Assembly: GCA_021785155.1 (NCBI GenBank)
Contig: JAJYGE010000569.1
Location: 1 to 13,688, forward strand
DNA: 13,688 nt
Direction of reading: 5' to 3'
From: Planctomycetota bacterium
GTDB lineage: Bacteria > Planctomycetota > Phycisphaerae > WQYP01
The position numbers and the translations under genes are program-made. The notes under the pieces are model-generated. The model was not told where the DNA came from, did not search any database, and saw only the letters and a program-made list of their open reading frames with translations. Shown here piece after piece: positions 5,644 through 12,441 of this stretch; within the stretch, counting starts at the first letter, position 1, and each line of letters opens with the position of its first letter.

Positions 5644-6864
5644 TTATCGTAGCAGCGTCAGCAGCACCTGGGCATAAACGCGATGGGCAAAATCATCGGG
5701 ATGGTTGATTCCGTTGCCGGTAATGTCATCGAATTTTTTGATTTTCAGCATACTGCGCCACATGGCCGTCATGTTGGCCAGAGCCACCCCAGGACCGGTC
5801 AACTTGGTGAGTCCCCGCGCATATTGCGTATAAAGCGCGGGCTGTGATCCGGTCCAGTCCGGATTGGCGGTCATGGTGGCGATAAGAATGAAATCAACCT
5901 TGGGGCATTTTTTACGGATGATGCCCATTATTTTCCGCGTATTGGCGATGTATTGCGATGCGGGCATGTGCGCGGTGGCATCATTCATTCCAAAGCCGAT
6001 AATAACGAGATTCGGCTTGTCAGCAGCCACTTTCGGTGCCATTGTCACGCCCCAGGTTGATACCATCCCCCCCACCGAGAGATTCTCTAACCTGATCATG
6101 TCACCGTAACGCGCCCGCAATCCTTCCGCCGTCAGAATGGTAAAGGGCGGCTGATGTGGCGGCTGGTTGAAATATTCAGAAGCGCACGCGCCTGCGGAAA
6201 TACTGTCGCCGAGCACCACGATATTGAGCGGTTTTTTAGCTTTCAATCGGGCGATTGTGCGGGCAAGCTCTCTATTGGCCCGATGTGGCACATAGCCGGC
6301 CCAATGCGCGACATGGTTGTAGGTAACGTCCACCTGCAGGCGATGAAAAACCGCTCCGCCTTCCACAAAAAACAAATTCCGTTTTCCACCGATGGCCGCA
6401 CCATAAGAATCCGGCGCACCAAGCGGCGGGTGCAGTTGCGCCCAAGTCTTAAAGGCGATCCGTGATTTTGCCGGGCGGATCAACAGGTTAGTGCCGGGAT
6501 GCCAGATATAATCCCGGCCCGGCTTATAGACGATCCGTCCATTTCCGCTGGCGATTCGAATAATATGGGTCGGAATAAATAACAGCCGCGCTGTGGCTAA
6601 TGCGGCACCCCTCTTTTTTATAAATAGGATTGGTTCTCGCCGCATGTGAGAACCCTTCCAGAACGGATGGAGGACAGAAGCGGCTTGGGCCCGTTGCACC
6701 CTGTTCAGCGGCCCTTGTGTGTAGGCCTCGGCCAACCCCGTAGTCATCGGAAGCAATAGCGCCATGCAGGAAATTACCACCAGCGCCGGGATCAGCATCG
6801 GCCAGCCCAAACGCCTGAGGCTCTTAATTTTTCGCCAGAATTGCCGCAAAGACCGCATCAACAT
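5644..6864 (-). CDS. Membrane-anchored SGNH/GDSL-family hydrolase
   Basis: A 406-residue protein with a basic N-terminus and one hydrophobic segment (about 21-43), either a signal anchor or an uncleaved signal peptide, so the rest should lie outside the cytoplasm. The catalytic domain begins near 212. Block I is VVLGDSISAG, with nucleophile Ser221. Block II is SVGG (263-266), and block III is GFGMND, with Asn294 for the oxyanion hole. Block V is NHPDDFAH, with Asp391 and His394 completing the triad. The region 70-205 probably forms the beta-rich N-terminal domain found in some carbohydrate esterases of this clan. The likely reaction is removal of acyl groups from a polysaccharide or cell-wall substrate; the substrate cannot be read from the sequence. 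AGGAG lies 9 nt before the ATG. Confidence 0.85.
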   Translation of the reverse strand: MLMRSLRQFWRKIKSLRRLGWPMLIPALVVISCMALLLPMTTGLAEAYTQGPLNRVQRAQAASVLHPFWKGSHMRREPILFIKKRGAALATARLLFIPTHIIRIASGNGRIVYKPGRDYIWHPGTNLLIRPAKSRIAFKTWAQLHPPLGAPDSYGAAIGGKRNLFFVEGGAVFHRLQVDVTYNHVAHWAGYVPHRANRELARTIARLKAKKPLNIVVLGDSISAGACASEYFNQPPHQPPFTILTAEGLRARYGDMIRLENLSVGGMVSTWGVTMAPKVAADKPNLVIIGFGMNDATAHMPASQYIANTRKIMGIIRKKCPKVDFILIATMTANPDWTGSQPALYTQYARGLTKLTGPGVALANMTAMWRSMLKIKKFDDITGNGINHPDDFAHRVYAQVLLTLLR

Positions 6865-6865
6865 G

Positions 6866-6892
6866 TTGATAAACTCCTGATTAATGTATAAT
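6866..6892 (+). promoter_or_regulatory. Candidate promoter of the intergenic RNA
   Basis: TATAAT at 6887-6892 is a perfect -10 box. TTGATA at 6866-6871 matches 5 of 6 bases of a -35 box, but the spacer is 15 bp, shorter than the best 17. The -35 box overlaps the leader of the divergent hydrolase gene. The expected start is near 6899. Confidence 0.4.
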
Positions 6893-6925
6893 TTGCTACC
6901 ACATTAGCTGGCCCGCTGATGATGG

Positions 6926-6954
6926 ATAATACCCGTTTATGGATTATTGGACAA
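6926..6954 (-). promoter_or_regulatory. Candidate promoter of the SGNH hydrolase gene
   Basis: On the minus strand TTGTCC (6949-6954) and TATTAT (6926-6931) are exactly 17 bp apart, matching 4 and 5 of 6 consensus bases. Transcription would start near 6919, leaving a leader of about 55 nt with a clear AGGAG site. Confidence 0.45.
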
Positions 6955-7160
6955 TACTGCTATGGGGAGGCCCATCGGCATGGTGTGGCAATATTTGCGG
7001 GCGGGTGCGACATTTCCGCGTAATACGCGCGGTGCAAGCACACGCGGCTAAAGGGGGATGGGGCGTCCCAGCACCACGCCCGGATTTATTGCCACGCCCG
7101 TGGAGGCAGCGGTATGGATTATCCGGAAAATTCCCATATTTTCTCAAGGCCGATAACGCC

Positions 7161-7198
7161 CATGCCGATAACCAATAGTTACGGTGTCATGTTTTTTT
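7161..7198 (+). terminator. Candidate rho-independent terminator
   Basis: CATG-CCG-(A)-TAAC (7161-7172) pairs with GTTA-CGG-(TGT)-CATG (7178-7191) around the loop CAATA, giving 11 bp with two bulges. Seven T residues follow directly at 7192-7198. It faces the plus strand, where no upstream protein gene exists, which supports an RNA gene ending here. The bulges make it weaker than a textbook terminator. Confidence 0.45.
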
Positions 7199-7240
7199 AG
7201 GATGCTGTACTACGGTTTGCCGTAAACGACGGAGTGCATT

Positions 7241-7268
7241 TTGGGGAATTTTGTTTTTTTTGTATAAT
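7241..7268 (+). promoter_or_regulatory. Candidate promoter of the amidase gene
   Basis: TATAAT (7263-7268) is a perfect -10 box. TTGGGG (7241-7246), 16 bp upstream, is a weak -35. The spacer contains a run of eight T residues. The leader from about 7275 to the ATG at 7395 is about 120 nt. Confidence 0.45.
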
Positions 7269-7352
7269 TTTGAAGAACCCTTCCCCTGCCGGTGACGTAT
7301 AAAACACGTTTGACTTGGTGGCGCAAAAAGAGGGAGTATCAGAGATTATTTG

Positions 7353-7373
7353 GCTGGAAGTGGAACTTCCGGC
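7353..7373 (+). repeat. 9-bp hairpin just before the amidase ribosome site
   Basis: GCTGGAAGT (7353-7361) pairs with ACTTCCGGC (7365-7373) around a 3-nt loop, with one G-T pair. It ends 8 nt before the GGAG ribosome site (7382-7385), so it may shape translation or protect the message from decay. No T-run follows it. Confidence 0.5.
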
Positions 7374-7394
7374 AGTTCAAACGGAGTAATAACC

Positions 7395-8279
7395 ATGGAA
7401 CGGAACGACACGTCAGGGGCCTTATTTCCAGATTTTTTCCCCGGGGATGCAACACGCCGGAAATTTCTTGCCGGTATTGCCGCCGCCACTGCCGCTACCA
7501 CACTCGCCGGTTGTACCACGCAGCCCCCAGCCTCAACCAGCAACATCAGTTATCTTCCCAACGGCGTACTGCCACCCGATGCGGGCATTCATATTGGCCA
7601 GATGGATACCGGTTATGCGCCACCGGCCAACTTTAAACCCCGCGTTGTTTACCATCCTCAGGTACCGGCGCAAAAAATTGTTCCAGTCGGTGCGTACGGC
7701 ATTATCCCGCGCAGCGCCTGGGCGATGGCGGGGCCGAATATGCGCACGATTCAGCCGATGGCCGGAGTGCATCTGATTACCTTTCATCATACCGGCGATC
7801 CACATCCGATATATTTTGATTCTCTTGAGCAGACCGCACATTATTGGGAACTCATACGTGAATACGAACGGCGCGTCGGATTTGAAGATATTGCCTATCA
7901 TTTCGGCATTGACCGTCTCGGACGGATTTGGCAATTACGCGATTTGCAGTATCGTGGAGAACATGTCCGCGATGGCTTTGCGCCACCGCATTGGCTGATG
8001 CAATATATCCAGTACCGCAATTCTCCCACCCAACCCGTTCATGGACGATATATCTGGAATGCGCACAATATTGGTGTCGCTTCCATCGGCAATTTCATGC
8101 TCCAGGAACCCACTGTCCAGCAGAAGCAGACGATTCTCCGGTTTGGTTCTCTCCTCCGGCGGTTGTACAACATTCCCATTTATCACTGTTATACCCACCG
8201 CGAGCTTGTCGCCACGGAATGCCCGGGGCACAATCTGCAACCTTATATGGTTTATATCAGAAAAAATAATATCCTCTGA
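7395..8279 (+). CDS. Tat-exported lipoprotein, PGRP/Amidase_2-type N-acetylmuramoyl-L-alanine amidase
   Basis: A 294-residue protein predicted to cut the bond between N-acetylmuramic acid and L-alanine in peptidoglycan. Residues 20-28 (TRRKFLAGI) form a twin-arginine motif, and TLAGC (36-40) is a lipobox, so Cys40 should be lipidated after Tat export. A Pro-rich linker to about residue 98 leads into the catalytic domain (101-290). Zinc ligands by family pattern are His131 (in FHHTG), His268 (in YTHRE) and Cys276 (in TECPG). FEDIAYHFGIDRLGRIWQLRD and NAHNIGVASIGNF are typical of the PGRP/Amidase_2 fold. GGAG lies 8 nt before the ATG; a TTG at 7350 is in frame but sits before the leader hairpin and was rejected. 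The role may be wall recycling or remodelling. Confidence 0.92.
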   Translation: MERNDTSGALFPDFFPGDATRRKFLAGIAAATAATTLAGCTTQPPASTSNISYLPNGVLPPDAGIHIGQMDTGYAPPANFKPRVVYHPQVPAQKIVPVGAYGIIPRSAWAMAGPNMRTIQPMAGVHLITFHHTGDPHPIYFDSLEQTAHYWELIREYERRVGFEDIAYHFGIDRLGRIWQLRDLQYRGEHVRDGFAPPHWLMQYIQYRNSPTQPVHGRYIWNAHNIGVASIGNFMLQEPTVQQKQTILRFGSLLRRLYNIPIYHCYTHRELVATECPGHNLQPYMVYIRKNNIL

Positions 8280-8351
8280 AGCTCAATGTGGCGAAACGAA
8301 CATCCGGGACGTAATAGCCGCGCTGGAATGGCATCCGGAACCGGTCTGATT

Positions 8352-8404
8352 AAGCTTTAACTTTCGACTATCGCTGACGGCGATTGCGTTGCAACTGAAA
8401 GCTT
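8352..8404. repeat. Inverted repeat between convergent amidase and prfC genes
   Basis: AAGCTTT (8352-8358) pairs with AAAGCTT (8398-8404), enclosing an inner ATCGC/GCGAT hairpin. It lies between two converging genes and touches the prfC stop codon. No T-run follows on either strand, so a terminator role is only possible. The rest of 8280-8402 shows nothing else. Confidence 0.3.
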
Positions 8405-9992
8405 ATTTCTCCGGCGGCAATTCGTAGAGCACCAGATCGGCATGTTCGCGTTGAAAATATTTTAATGCCCATTCATCAGGAAACAGCAACACGCGCTGCT
8501 TGCGGTCATCCAGCGCCTGACCGATGCGTTTGTACTGCACGGCCTGCTCCACCTTGTCCGCCGGAGCTTCCGGGGCCAGCCAGCGCATGACGGACCAGGG
8601 TGTTTTTTCAAAACGTGTTTCCGCGCCATATTCACTTTGCAGGCGGTATTGCATGACTTCAAATTGCAGCGGCCCGACCGCGGCCAGCAGAGGCAACCGG
8701 GTGTGGGAATGCGGCACCTGCAAGGCCTGTGTGACACCTTCCTGCAACAACTGATCCAGACCTTCGCGGAAACGTTTGAATTGTGAGGTATTGGTGGAAT
8801 GGATATAAGCAAAACATTCCGGGAGAAATTGCGGAATTTCATGGTATACAATCGCAGGGTCTTCGGTGAGCGTATCGCCAATGCCAAAGTCATCATGCCC
8901 CACCAGACCAATGACGTCTCCGGGATAAGCTTCATCGACGGTTTCCCGATCGCGGCCAAAAAGTTTATGCGAACTTGAGAGCCGCACTTTGCGGCCACTT
9001 TGGGCATGAATTACGCTCATATCCCGCGTGAATTTTCCGGAGCAAACACGGACAAATGCAATGCGATCCCGATGGCGAGGATCCATGTTGGCCTGAATTT
9101 TAAAGACAAATCCGGAAAAAGCGGGCTGATCCAACGCCACGATATGATCACCGGACTTACGCGGCCGCGGCGGGACGGCATATTGTAAAAACGCATCAAG
9201 GAGCATCTGCACGCCAAAATTATTGGCGGCACTGCCGAAAAATATCGGGGTGAGTTTACCGGCATGAACTTGCGCTATATCCAACGCCGCACCAGCCCCC
9301 TCCAATAAGCTCAATTCCTCATGGCACTGCGCGTAGAGATTTTCCCCCAGTGCCGTAAGCACGGAAGGATCATCAAATTGTGATACCGCCACGGGTGCCC
9401 GATACGCCCCGTGCGGCGTACGTTCAAACACATGCACCGCTTTTCCCACGCGGTCAAATACGCCGCGAAATTCTTTGCCGTTACCCAGTGGCCAGTTCAT
9501 CGCAAATACATGCAGGCCCAGCAGGCGTTCAAGCTCATCCAATAAATCCAGCGGCTCGCGCGCGGGGCGATCCAGCTTGTTCATGAATGTAAAGATCGGT
9601 ACGCCACGGCGGCGGCAAATTTCAAAAAGCTTTCGGGTTTGTGGTTCAATGCCCTTTCCGGCGTCAATAATCATAATGACGGCGTCCACTGCCGTGAGTA
9701 CCCGATACGTATCCTCGGAGAAATCTTTATGGCCCGGCGTATCCAGTAAATTGAGACGAAAGCCGTTGTAATCAAATTGCAGAACCGTTGAACTTACGGA
9801 AATGCCGCGCTGGCGTTCAAGTTCCATCCAATCGGAGGTGGTGGCCCGTTGGGATTTCCGGGCGGTAACTGAGCCGGCCAACTGGACGGCACCGCCATAC
9901 AGCAGTAATTTTTCGGTCAGGGTGGTTTTGCCGGCATCGGGGTGGGAAATAATGGCGAAGGTTCGCCGTCGGGCGATTTCATCGGAAAACAT
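8403..9992 (-). CDS. prfC: Peptide chain release factor 3 (RF3)
   Basis: A 529-residue translational GTPase that removes RF1 and RF2 from the ribosome after peptide release. The G-domain motifs are SHPDAGKTT (16-24), the switch segment with SDWMELERQRGIS, DTPGHKDF (84-91) and NKLD (138-141). The region after about 300 carries the domain II and III hallmarks of RF3, including MDPRHRDRIAFVRVCSGKF and AVGPLQFEVMQYRL. The start at ATG 9992 gives MFSDEIARRRTFAII, the usual family N-terminus, and the same length as the E. coli protein; ATG 10019 would add nine residues. Neither start has a clear ribosome site. The protein is full length with no missing motif. It lies downstream of aroK on the same strand, with a 139-nt gap. 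Confidence 0.95.
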   Translation of the reverse strand: MFSDEIARRRTFAIISHPDAGKTTLTEKLLLYGGAVQLAGSVTARKSQRATTSDWMELERQRGISVSSTVLQFDYNGFRLNLLDTPGHKDFSEDTYRVLTAVDAVIMIIDAGKGIEPQTRKLFEICRRRGVPIFTFMNKLDRPAREPLDLLDELERLLGLHVFAMNWPLGNGKEFRGVFDRVGKAVHVFERTPHGAYRAPVAVSQFDDPSVLTALGENLYAQCHEELSLLEGAGAALDIAQVHAGKLTPIFFGSAANNFGVQMLLDAFLQYAVPPRPRKSGDHIVALDQPAFSGFVFKIQANMDPRHRDRIAFVRVCSGKFTRDMSVIHAQSGRKVRLSSSHKLFGRDRETVDEAYPGDVIGLVGHDDFGIGDTLTEDPAIVYHEIPQFLPECFAYIHSTNTSQFKRFREGLDQLLQEGVTQALQVPHSHTRLPLLAAVGPLQFEVMQYRLQSEYGAETRFEKTPWSVMRWLAPEAPADKVEQAVQYKRIGQALDDRKQRVLLFPDEWALKYFQREHADLVLYELPPEK

Positions 9993-10072
9993 AAGGACTT
10001 TCAAAGCAAAATTGTACATAGCAAAGGGGATAACATGCGTTTGCCGCGCAACCGACGGCAGATGCGGCGTTC

Positions 10073-10082
10073 TAAGGAGGTG
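10073..10082 (-). other. Anti-Shine-Dalgarno-like decamer in the prfC leader
   Basis: Read on the minus strand, CACCTCCTTA matches the conserved 3' tail of bacterial 16S rRNA over ten bases. On the plus strand it is TAAGGAGGTG, a perfect ribosome site, but no start codon sits at a suitable distance. It lies between aroK and prfC, 81 nt upstream of the chosen prfC start. It may be chance. Confidence 0.3.
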
Positions 10083-10131
10083 TCAGCGGCACCGAAAAAA
10101 GTTTGGTTTGAGGTACTTTCATTGCGGTATA

Positions 10132-10641
10132 TTACGCCATTTCCGCTAAATAGCGAACAATCTGATCCGGGTGCATGTTGGTGACATCAAGAGCGACATC
10201 GGCGGCGGCGGCGTAAAGCGGGGCACGGATATTGAGAAGCCGTAGAACCTCGTCCAGGCCGCCGGCACTGGTTAGATCAGGGCGATTCGCCGCGGTCTGC
10301 GTATCAGCTTCAATGCGTTTCCAGAGCACCTCGGCGGGCGCTTGTAACCAGACAATTCTTCCTTTGGCCTGAAGTTTTTCAACGTTGGCTTTGCGCAAAA
10401 CCACCCCGCCACCGGCGGCGATAACAGTGTTATCCAGTTCCGCAAGACGATCTATAACTGCGGATTCCATATCTCGAAACAGCGGTTCTCCCCCCTGGAT
10501 AAAGATTTCCCGAATCGTTTTTCCGGCATGTTGAACAATCCGTTCATCGGTATCCACAAATTCCATGCCCATGCGGCGAGCCAATTGCCTTCCAATGGTG
10601 GTCTTCCCCACACCGCGATAGCCGATTAACACAATATTCAT
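10132..10641 (-). CDS. aroK: Shikimate kinase
   Basis: A 169-residue kinase that phosphorylates the 3-hydroxyl of shikimate with ATP in the chorismate pathway. The Walker A loop GYRGVGKTT is at 7-15. FVDTDE holds Asp30 and Asp32, the family's Mg2+ and shikimate contacts. LFRDME supplies Arg56 and Glu59, GGG is at 77-79, and the lid carries ANRPDL with Arg120. The length is normal. AGGA lies about 6 nt before the ATG. Only 21 nt separate it from the stop of rhaB upstream, so the two are probably on one transcript, although their pathways are unrelated. AroK and AroL differ mainly in affinity and cannot be told apart here; aroK is used as the general symbol. Confidence 0.93.
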   Translation of the reverse strand: MNIVLIGYRGVGKTTIGRQLARRMGMEFVDTDERIVQHAGKTIREIFIQGGEPLFRDMESAVIDRLAELDNTVIAAGGGVVLRKANVEKLQAKGRIVWLQAPAEVLWKRIEADTQTAANRPDLTSAGGLDEVLRLLNIRAPLYAAAADVALDVTNMHPDQIVRYLAEMA

Positions 10642-10662
10642 ATTTTTCCTGTATGAATCGTT

Positions 10663-12150
10663 CTAAATATGTGCTGTGGGCAAAACATGAGCGATCCACT
10701 GGGTCCATTTTTCCGTTTCATGGGGTATGAAGTCCCGCACCATGGCACTTTTGCCGACCAATTTCCGCCCGGCGGCAAGTGAATCAAGCTGTCCGGTCGC
10801 CATGGCCTGCACCATGACATTGCCCAGGGCGGTGGCTTCCACCGGCCCGGCCAGAACCTGAAGGCCGGTGGCATCGGCGGCCATCTGATTCAGAAGATCA
10901 TTCTGTGACCCGCCGCCGACGATGTGCAGATGGGTGAATTTGCGTCCCGTCACGTGTTCAATCATATTGCGCACACTGGCGTAGGTAGCGGCGAGAGATT
11001 CCAGTATTACGCGGGTAAACTGGCCCGGTGTTTCGGGGACGCGCTGGCCGCTGCGCCGACATTGAGCAATAATTTTTTCCGGCATATCACCGGGTGCGAG
11101 CATTTGCGGATCTGCCAGATCCAGCAGTGCGGAATGCGCCGCTTCTTCACGCGCTAATTGCACCAATGTGCTGTAATCAAATTCTTTTCCTTCGCGGGAC
11201 CAGGCCCGGCGGCATTCCTGCAGCAGCCAAAGTCCGGAGATATTTTTCAGCAATCGAATTTTACCCCCCACACCGCCTTCGTTGGTGAGGTTAAACTTCA
11301 TGGCGTCAGGCGAGAGGACCGGCTGATCCAACTCCGCCCCCAGCAGACTCCATGTGCCGCTGGATAAGAAAAGCCAGTCATCAGCATGGGCGGGCACAGC
11401 GGCCACCGCGCTGGCGGTGTCATGCGCGCCAACCGCCAGCACCGGGATACCCCGCGCCTGCGTACCCGCGGCGGCTTGACCGGTTACGTGGCCCAGCACG
11501 GTTCCGGGCATGACAATTTCCGGCAACAGTTCCGGACGCAGCGGGATATTGGCGAGAATGTCATTGGAATAGTGTCGCCGCCGGGCATCAAGCATTTGGG
11601 AAGTACTGGCGATTGTATATTCATTGGCCATGCGATTGCAGAGCCAGAAAGCCAGCAGATCAGGGATATAGAGAAGATGTCGGGCATTCTCCAGAACTTG
11701 GGGGCGATTTTCCGCCAGCGCACAAAGCTGAAAAAGAGTATTGAAATTCATCGTTTGTATGCCGGTAATGGCGTATGTTTTTTCGCGCGGCATTCTGGAA
11801 AATAATTTGTCGGGCATACCATGGGTGCGCGTATCGCGGTAATGCACCGGATTGGCCAGCAATTCGCCATGCTGATCCAGTAATCCGAAATCCACGCCCC
11901 ACGTATCCACACCGATCCCGGATACAGCCTGCCCGTTGGATTTCGCATGGGCAATCGCTTTGGCGATACCAATCTGGATTTCACCCCATAACCGGAGAAT
12001 ATCCCAGTACAGGGCCGCGCCAACCTGTACGGGGCCATTGGGAAAACGATGAATTTCCGCAAGTGCGATTCCGGCGCGGCTTACTGTACCCAGCATGACG
12101 CGGCCCGATTCGGCTCCCAAATCCACAGCAATATAGTTTTGATCCTGCAT
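10663..12150 (-). CDS. rhaB: Rhamnulokinase
   Basis: A 495-residue FGGY-family sugar kinase that makes L-rhamnulose 1-phosphate in rhamnose catabolism. The ATP-binding start is AVDLGAESGRVML (8-20). GVDTWGVDFGLLDQ (80-93), YRDTRTHGM (104-112) and MNFNTLFQL (134-142) follow the E. coli RhaB order closely. GAHDTASAV (241-249) holds Asp244, the likely catalytic base, and FLSSGTWSLLG follows. Later come NEGGVGGKIRLLKNISGLWLLQ and HIVGGGSQNDLLNQ, then AGPVEATALGN, the adenine-side motifs. I chose ATG 12150, preceded by GAGG, over TTG 12153. No rhamnose isomerase or aldolase gene lies in the window, so the pathway is split across the genome. It is followed closely by aroK. Confidence 0.95.
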   Translation of the reverse strand: MQDQNYIAVDLGAESGRVMLGTVSRAGIALAEIHRFPNGPVQVGAALYWDILRLWGEIQIGIAKAIAHAKSNGQAVSGIGVDTWGVDFGLLDQHGELLANPVHYRDTRTHGMPDKLFSRMPREKTYAITGIQTMNFNTLFQLCALAENRPQVLENARHLLYIPDLLAFWLCNRMANEYTIASTSQMLDARRRHYSNDILANIPLRPELLPEIVMPGTVLGHVTGQAAAGTQARGIPVLAVGAHDTASAVAAVPAHADDWLFLSSGTWSLLGAELDQPVLSPDAMKFNLTNEGGVGGKIRLLKNISGLWLLQECRRAWSREGKEFDYSTLVQLAREEAAHSALLDLADPQMLAPGDMPEKIIAQCRRSGQRVPETPGQFTRVILESLAATYASVRNMIEHVTGRKFTHLHIVGGGSQNDLLNQMAADATGLQVLAGPVEATALGNVMVQAMATGQLDSLAAGRKLVGKSAMVRDFIPHETEKWTQWIAHVLPTAHI

Positions 12151-12175
12151 CAAGATTCCTCTTTCAAACGCCGCC

Positions 12176-12204
12176 TACATACGGTAAGCGGGATAATAAC
12201 TCAA
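12176..12204 (-). promoter_or_regulatory. Candidate promoter of rhaB (and aroK)
   Basis: On the minus strand TTGAGT (12199-12204) and TATGTA (12176-12181) are 17 bp apart, each 4 of 6 bases from consensus or better. The expected start near 12169 leaves a leader of about 19 nt with the GAGG ribosome site. Confidence 0.45.
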
Positions 12205-12243
12205 AGCATCAAATCAGGCGAGTTTTGGAGTCTAACCTGTCCG

Positions 12244-12284
12244 GAAAGTGCAATAACTGTAAGTATGATCCTTGTTGAAAGTGC
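12244..12284 (+). repeat. Pair of 8-bp direct repeats in the divergent promoter region
   Basis: GAAAGTGC occurs at 12244-12251 and again at 12277-12284, 33 bp apart, close to three helical turns. The second copy overlaps the -35 box of the LysM gene promoter, and both lie upstream of the rhaB promoter. The layout suits binding of a regulator to one face of the DNA. Confidence 0.4.
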
Positions 12285-12303
12285 GCATTGATTGTAATAT
12301 ATA
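12275..12303 (+). promoter_or_regulatory. Candidate promoter of the LysM gene
   Basis: TTGAAA (12275-12280) matches 5 of 6 bases of the -35 box. TATATA (12298-12303) follows after exactly 17 bp. Transcription from about 12310 would give a leader of some 130 nt holding a hairpin and a palindrome. Confidence 0.5.
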
Positions 12304-12318
12304 AGGCGCTGAAATTGT

Positions 12319-12339
12319 ACTGCCGCATGGAGCGGCGGT
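12319..12339 (+). repeat. 8-bp hairpin in the LysM leader
   Basis: ACTGCCGC (12319-12326) pairs with GCGGCGGT (12332-12339) around a 5-nt loop, with one T-G pair. No T-run follows, so it does not look like a terminator or finished attenuator. Confidence 0.45.
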
Positions 12340-12393
12340 CACCTCAGCCAAGGACCTGTCAGGAAGTGGTTGCCGCTGGCGCTAATTTGACAG

Positions 12394-12405
12394 ATTTCCG
12401 GAAAT
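12394..12405. repeat. Perfect 12-bp palindrome ATTTCCGGAAAT
   Basis: The palindrome lies 36 bp before the LysM ATG and just after a TTGACA hexamer (12387-12392) that has no matching -10 box. It is the size of a small dimer-binding operator, but no regulator gene is nearby. Confidence 0.35.
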
Positions 12406-12441
12406 TCCAGCCAAGCGCAACCGTCCTGCGGGAGTTATTTC

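Larger units (their letters stand above)
6899..7198 (+). ncRNA. Candidate non-coding structured RNA, about 300 nt
   Basis: The 530-bp gap between the divergent hydrolase and amidase genes has no credible protein gene but has ordered complementarity. GGCAATA (6987-6993) pairs with TATTGCC (7087-7093). After a 4x4 internal loop, CGGGCG (6998-7003) pairs with CGCCCG (7077-7082) and GGTGC (7004-7008) with GCACC (7071-7075), about 18 bp in all. GGATAAT (6924-6930) and ATTATCC (7118-7124) form an outer stem, although the left arm is also the minus-strand -10 box. Local hairpins are 6962-6966 with 6971-6975 (loop GAGG), 7016-7021 with 7042-7047, and 7126-7131 with 7138-7143. A promoter-like element precedes it and a terminator-like hairpin with seven T residues ends it. 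No known RNA family was recognised (not SRP, tmRNA, RNase P or a cobalamin riboswitch). Confidence 0.45.

Noticed and set aside
7004..7020. GGTGCGA with TTCC, resembling part of a cobalamin riboswitch
   Set aside because: The GCCACTG segment and the B12 box are absent, and the downstream gene is not linked to cobalamin.
6939..7178. 79-codon open frame in the hydrolase-amidase gap
   Set aside because: It has no ribosome site, an odd composition rich in Trp, Arg and Pro, and overlaps the paired RNA segments.
10035..10184. Small plus-strand frame starting at ATG 10035, antisense to the aroK-prfC junction
   Set aside because: It overlaps the end of aroK, has no family motif, and the perfect ribosome site at 10073 lies inside it rather than before it.
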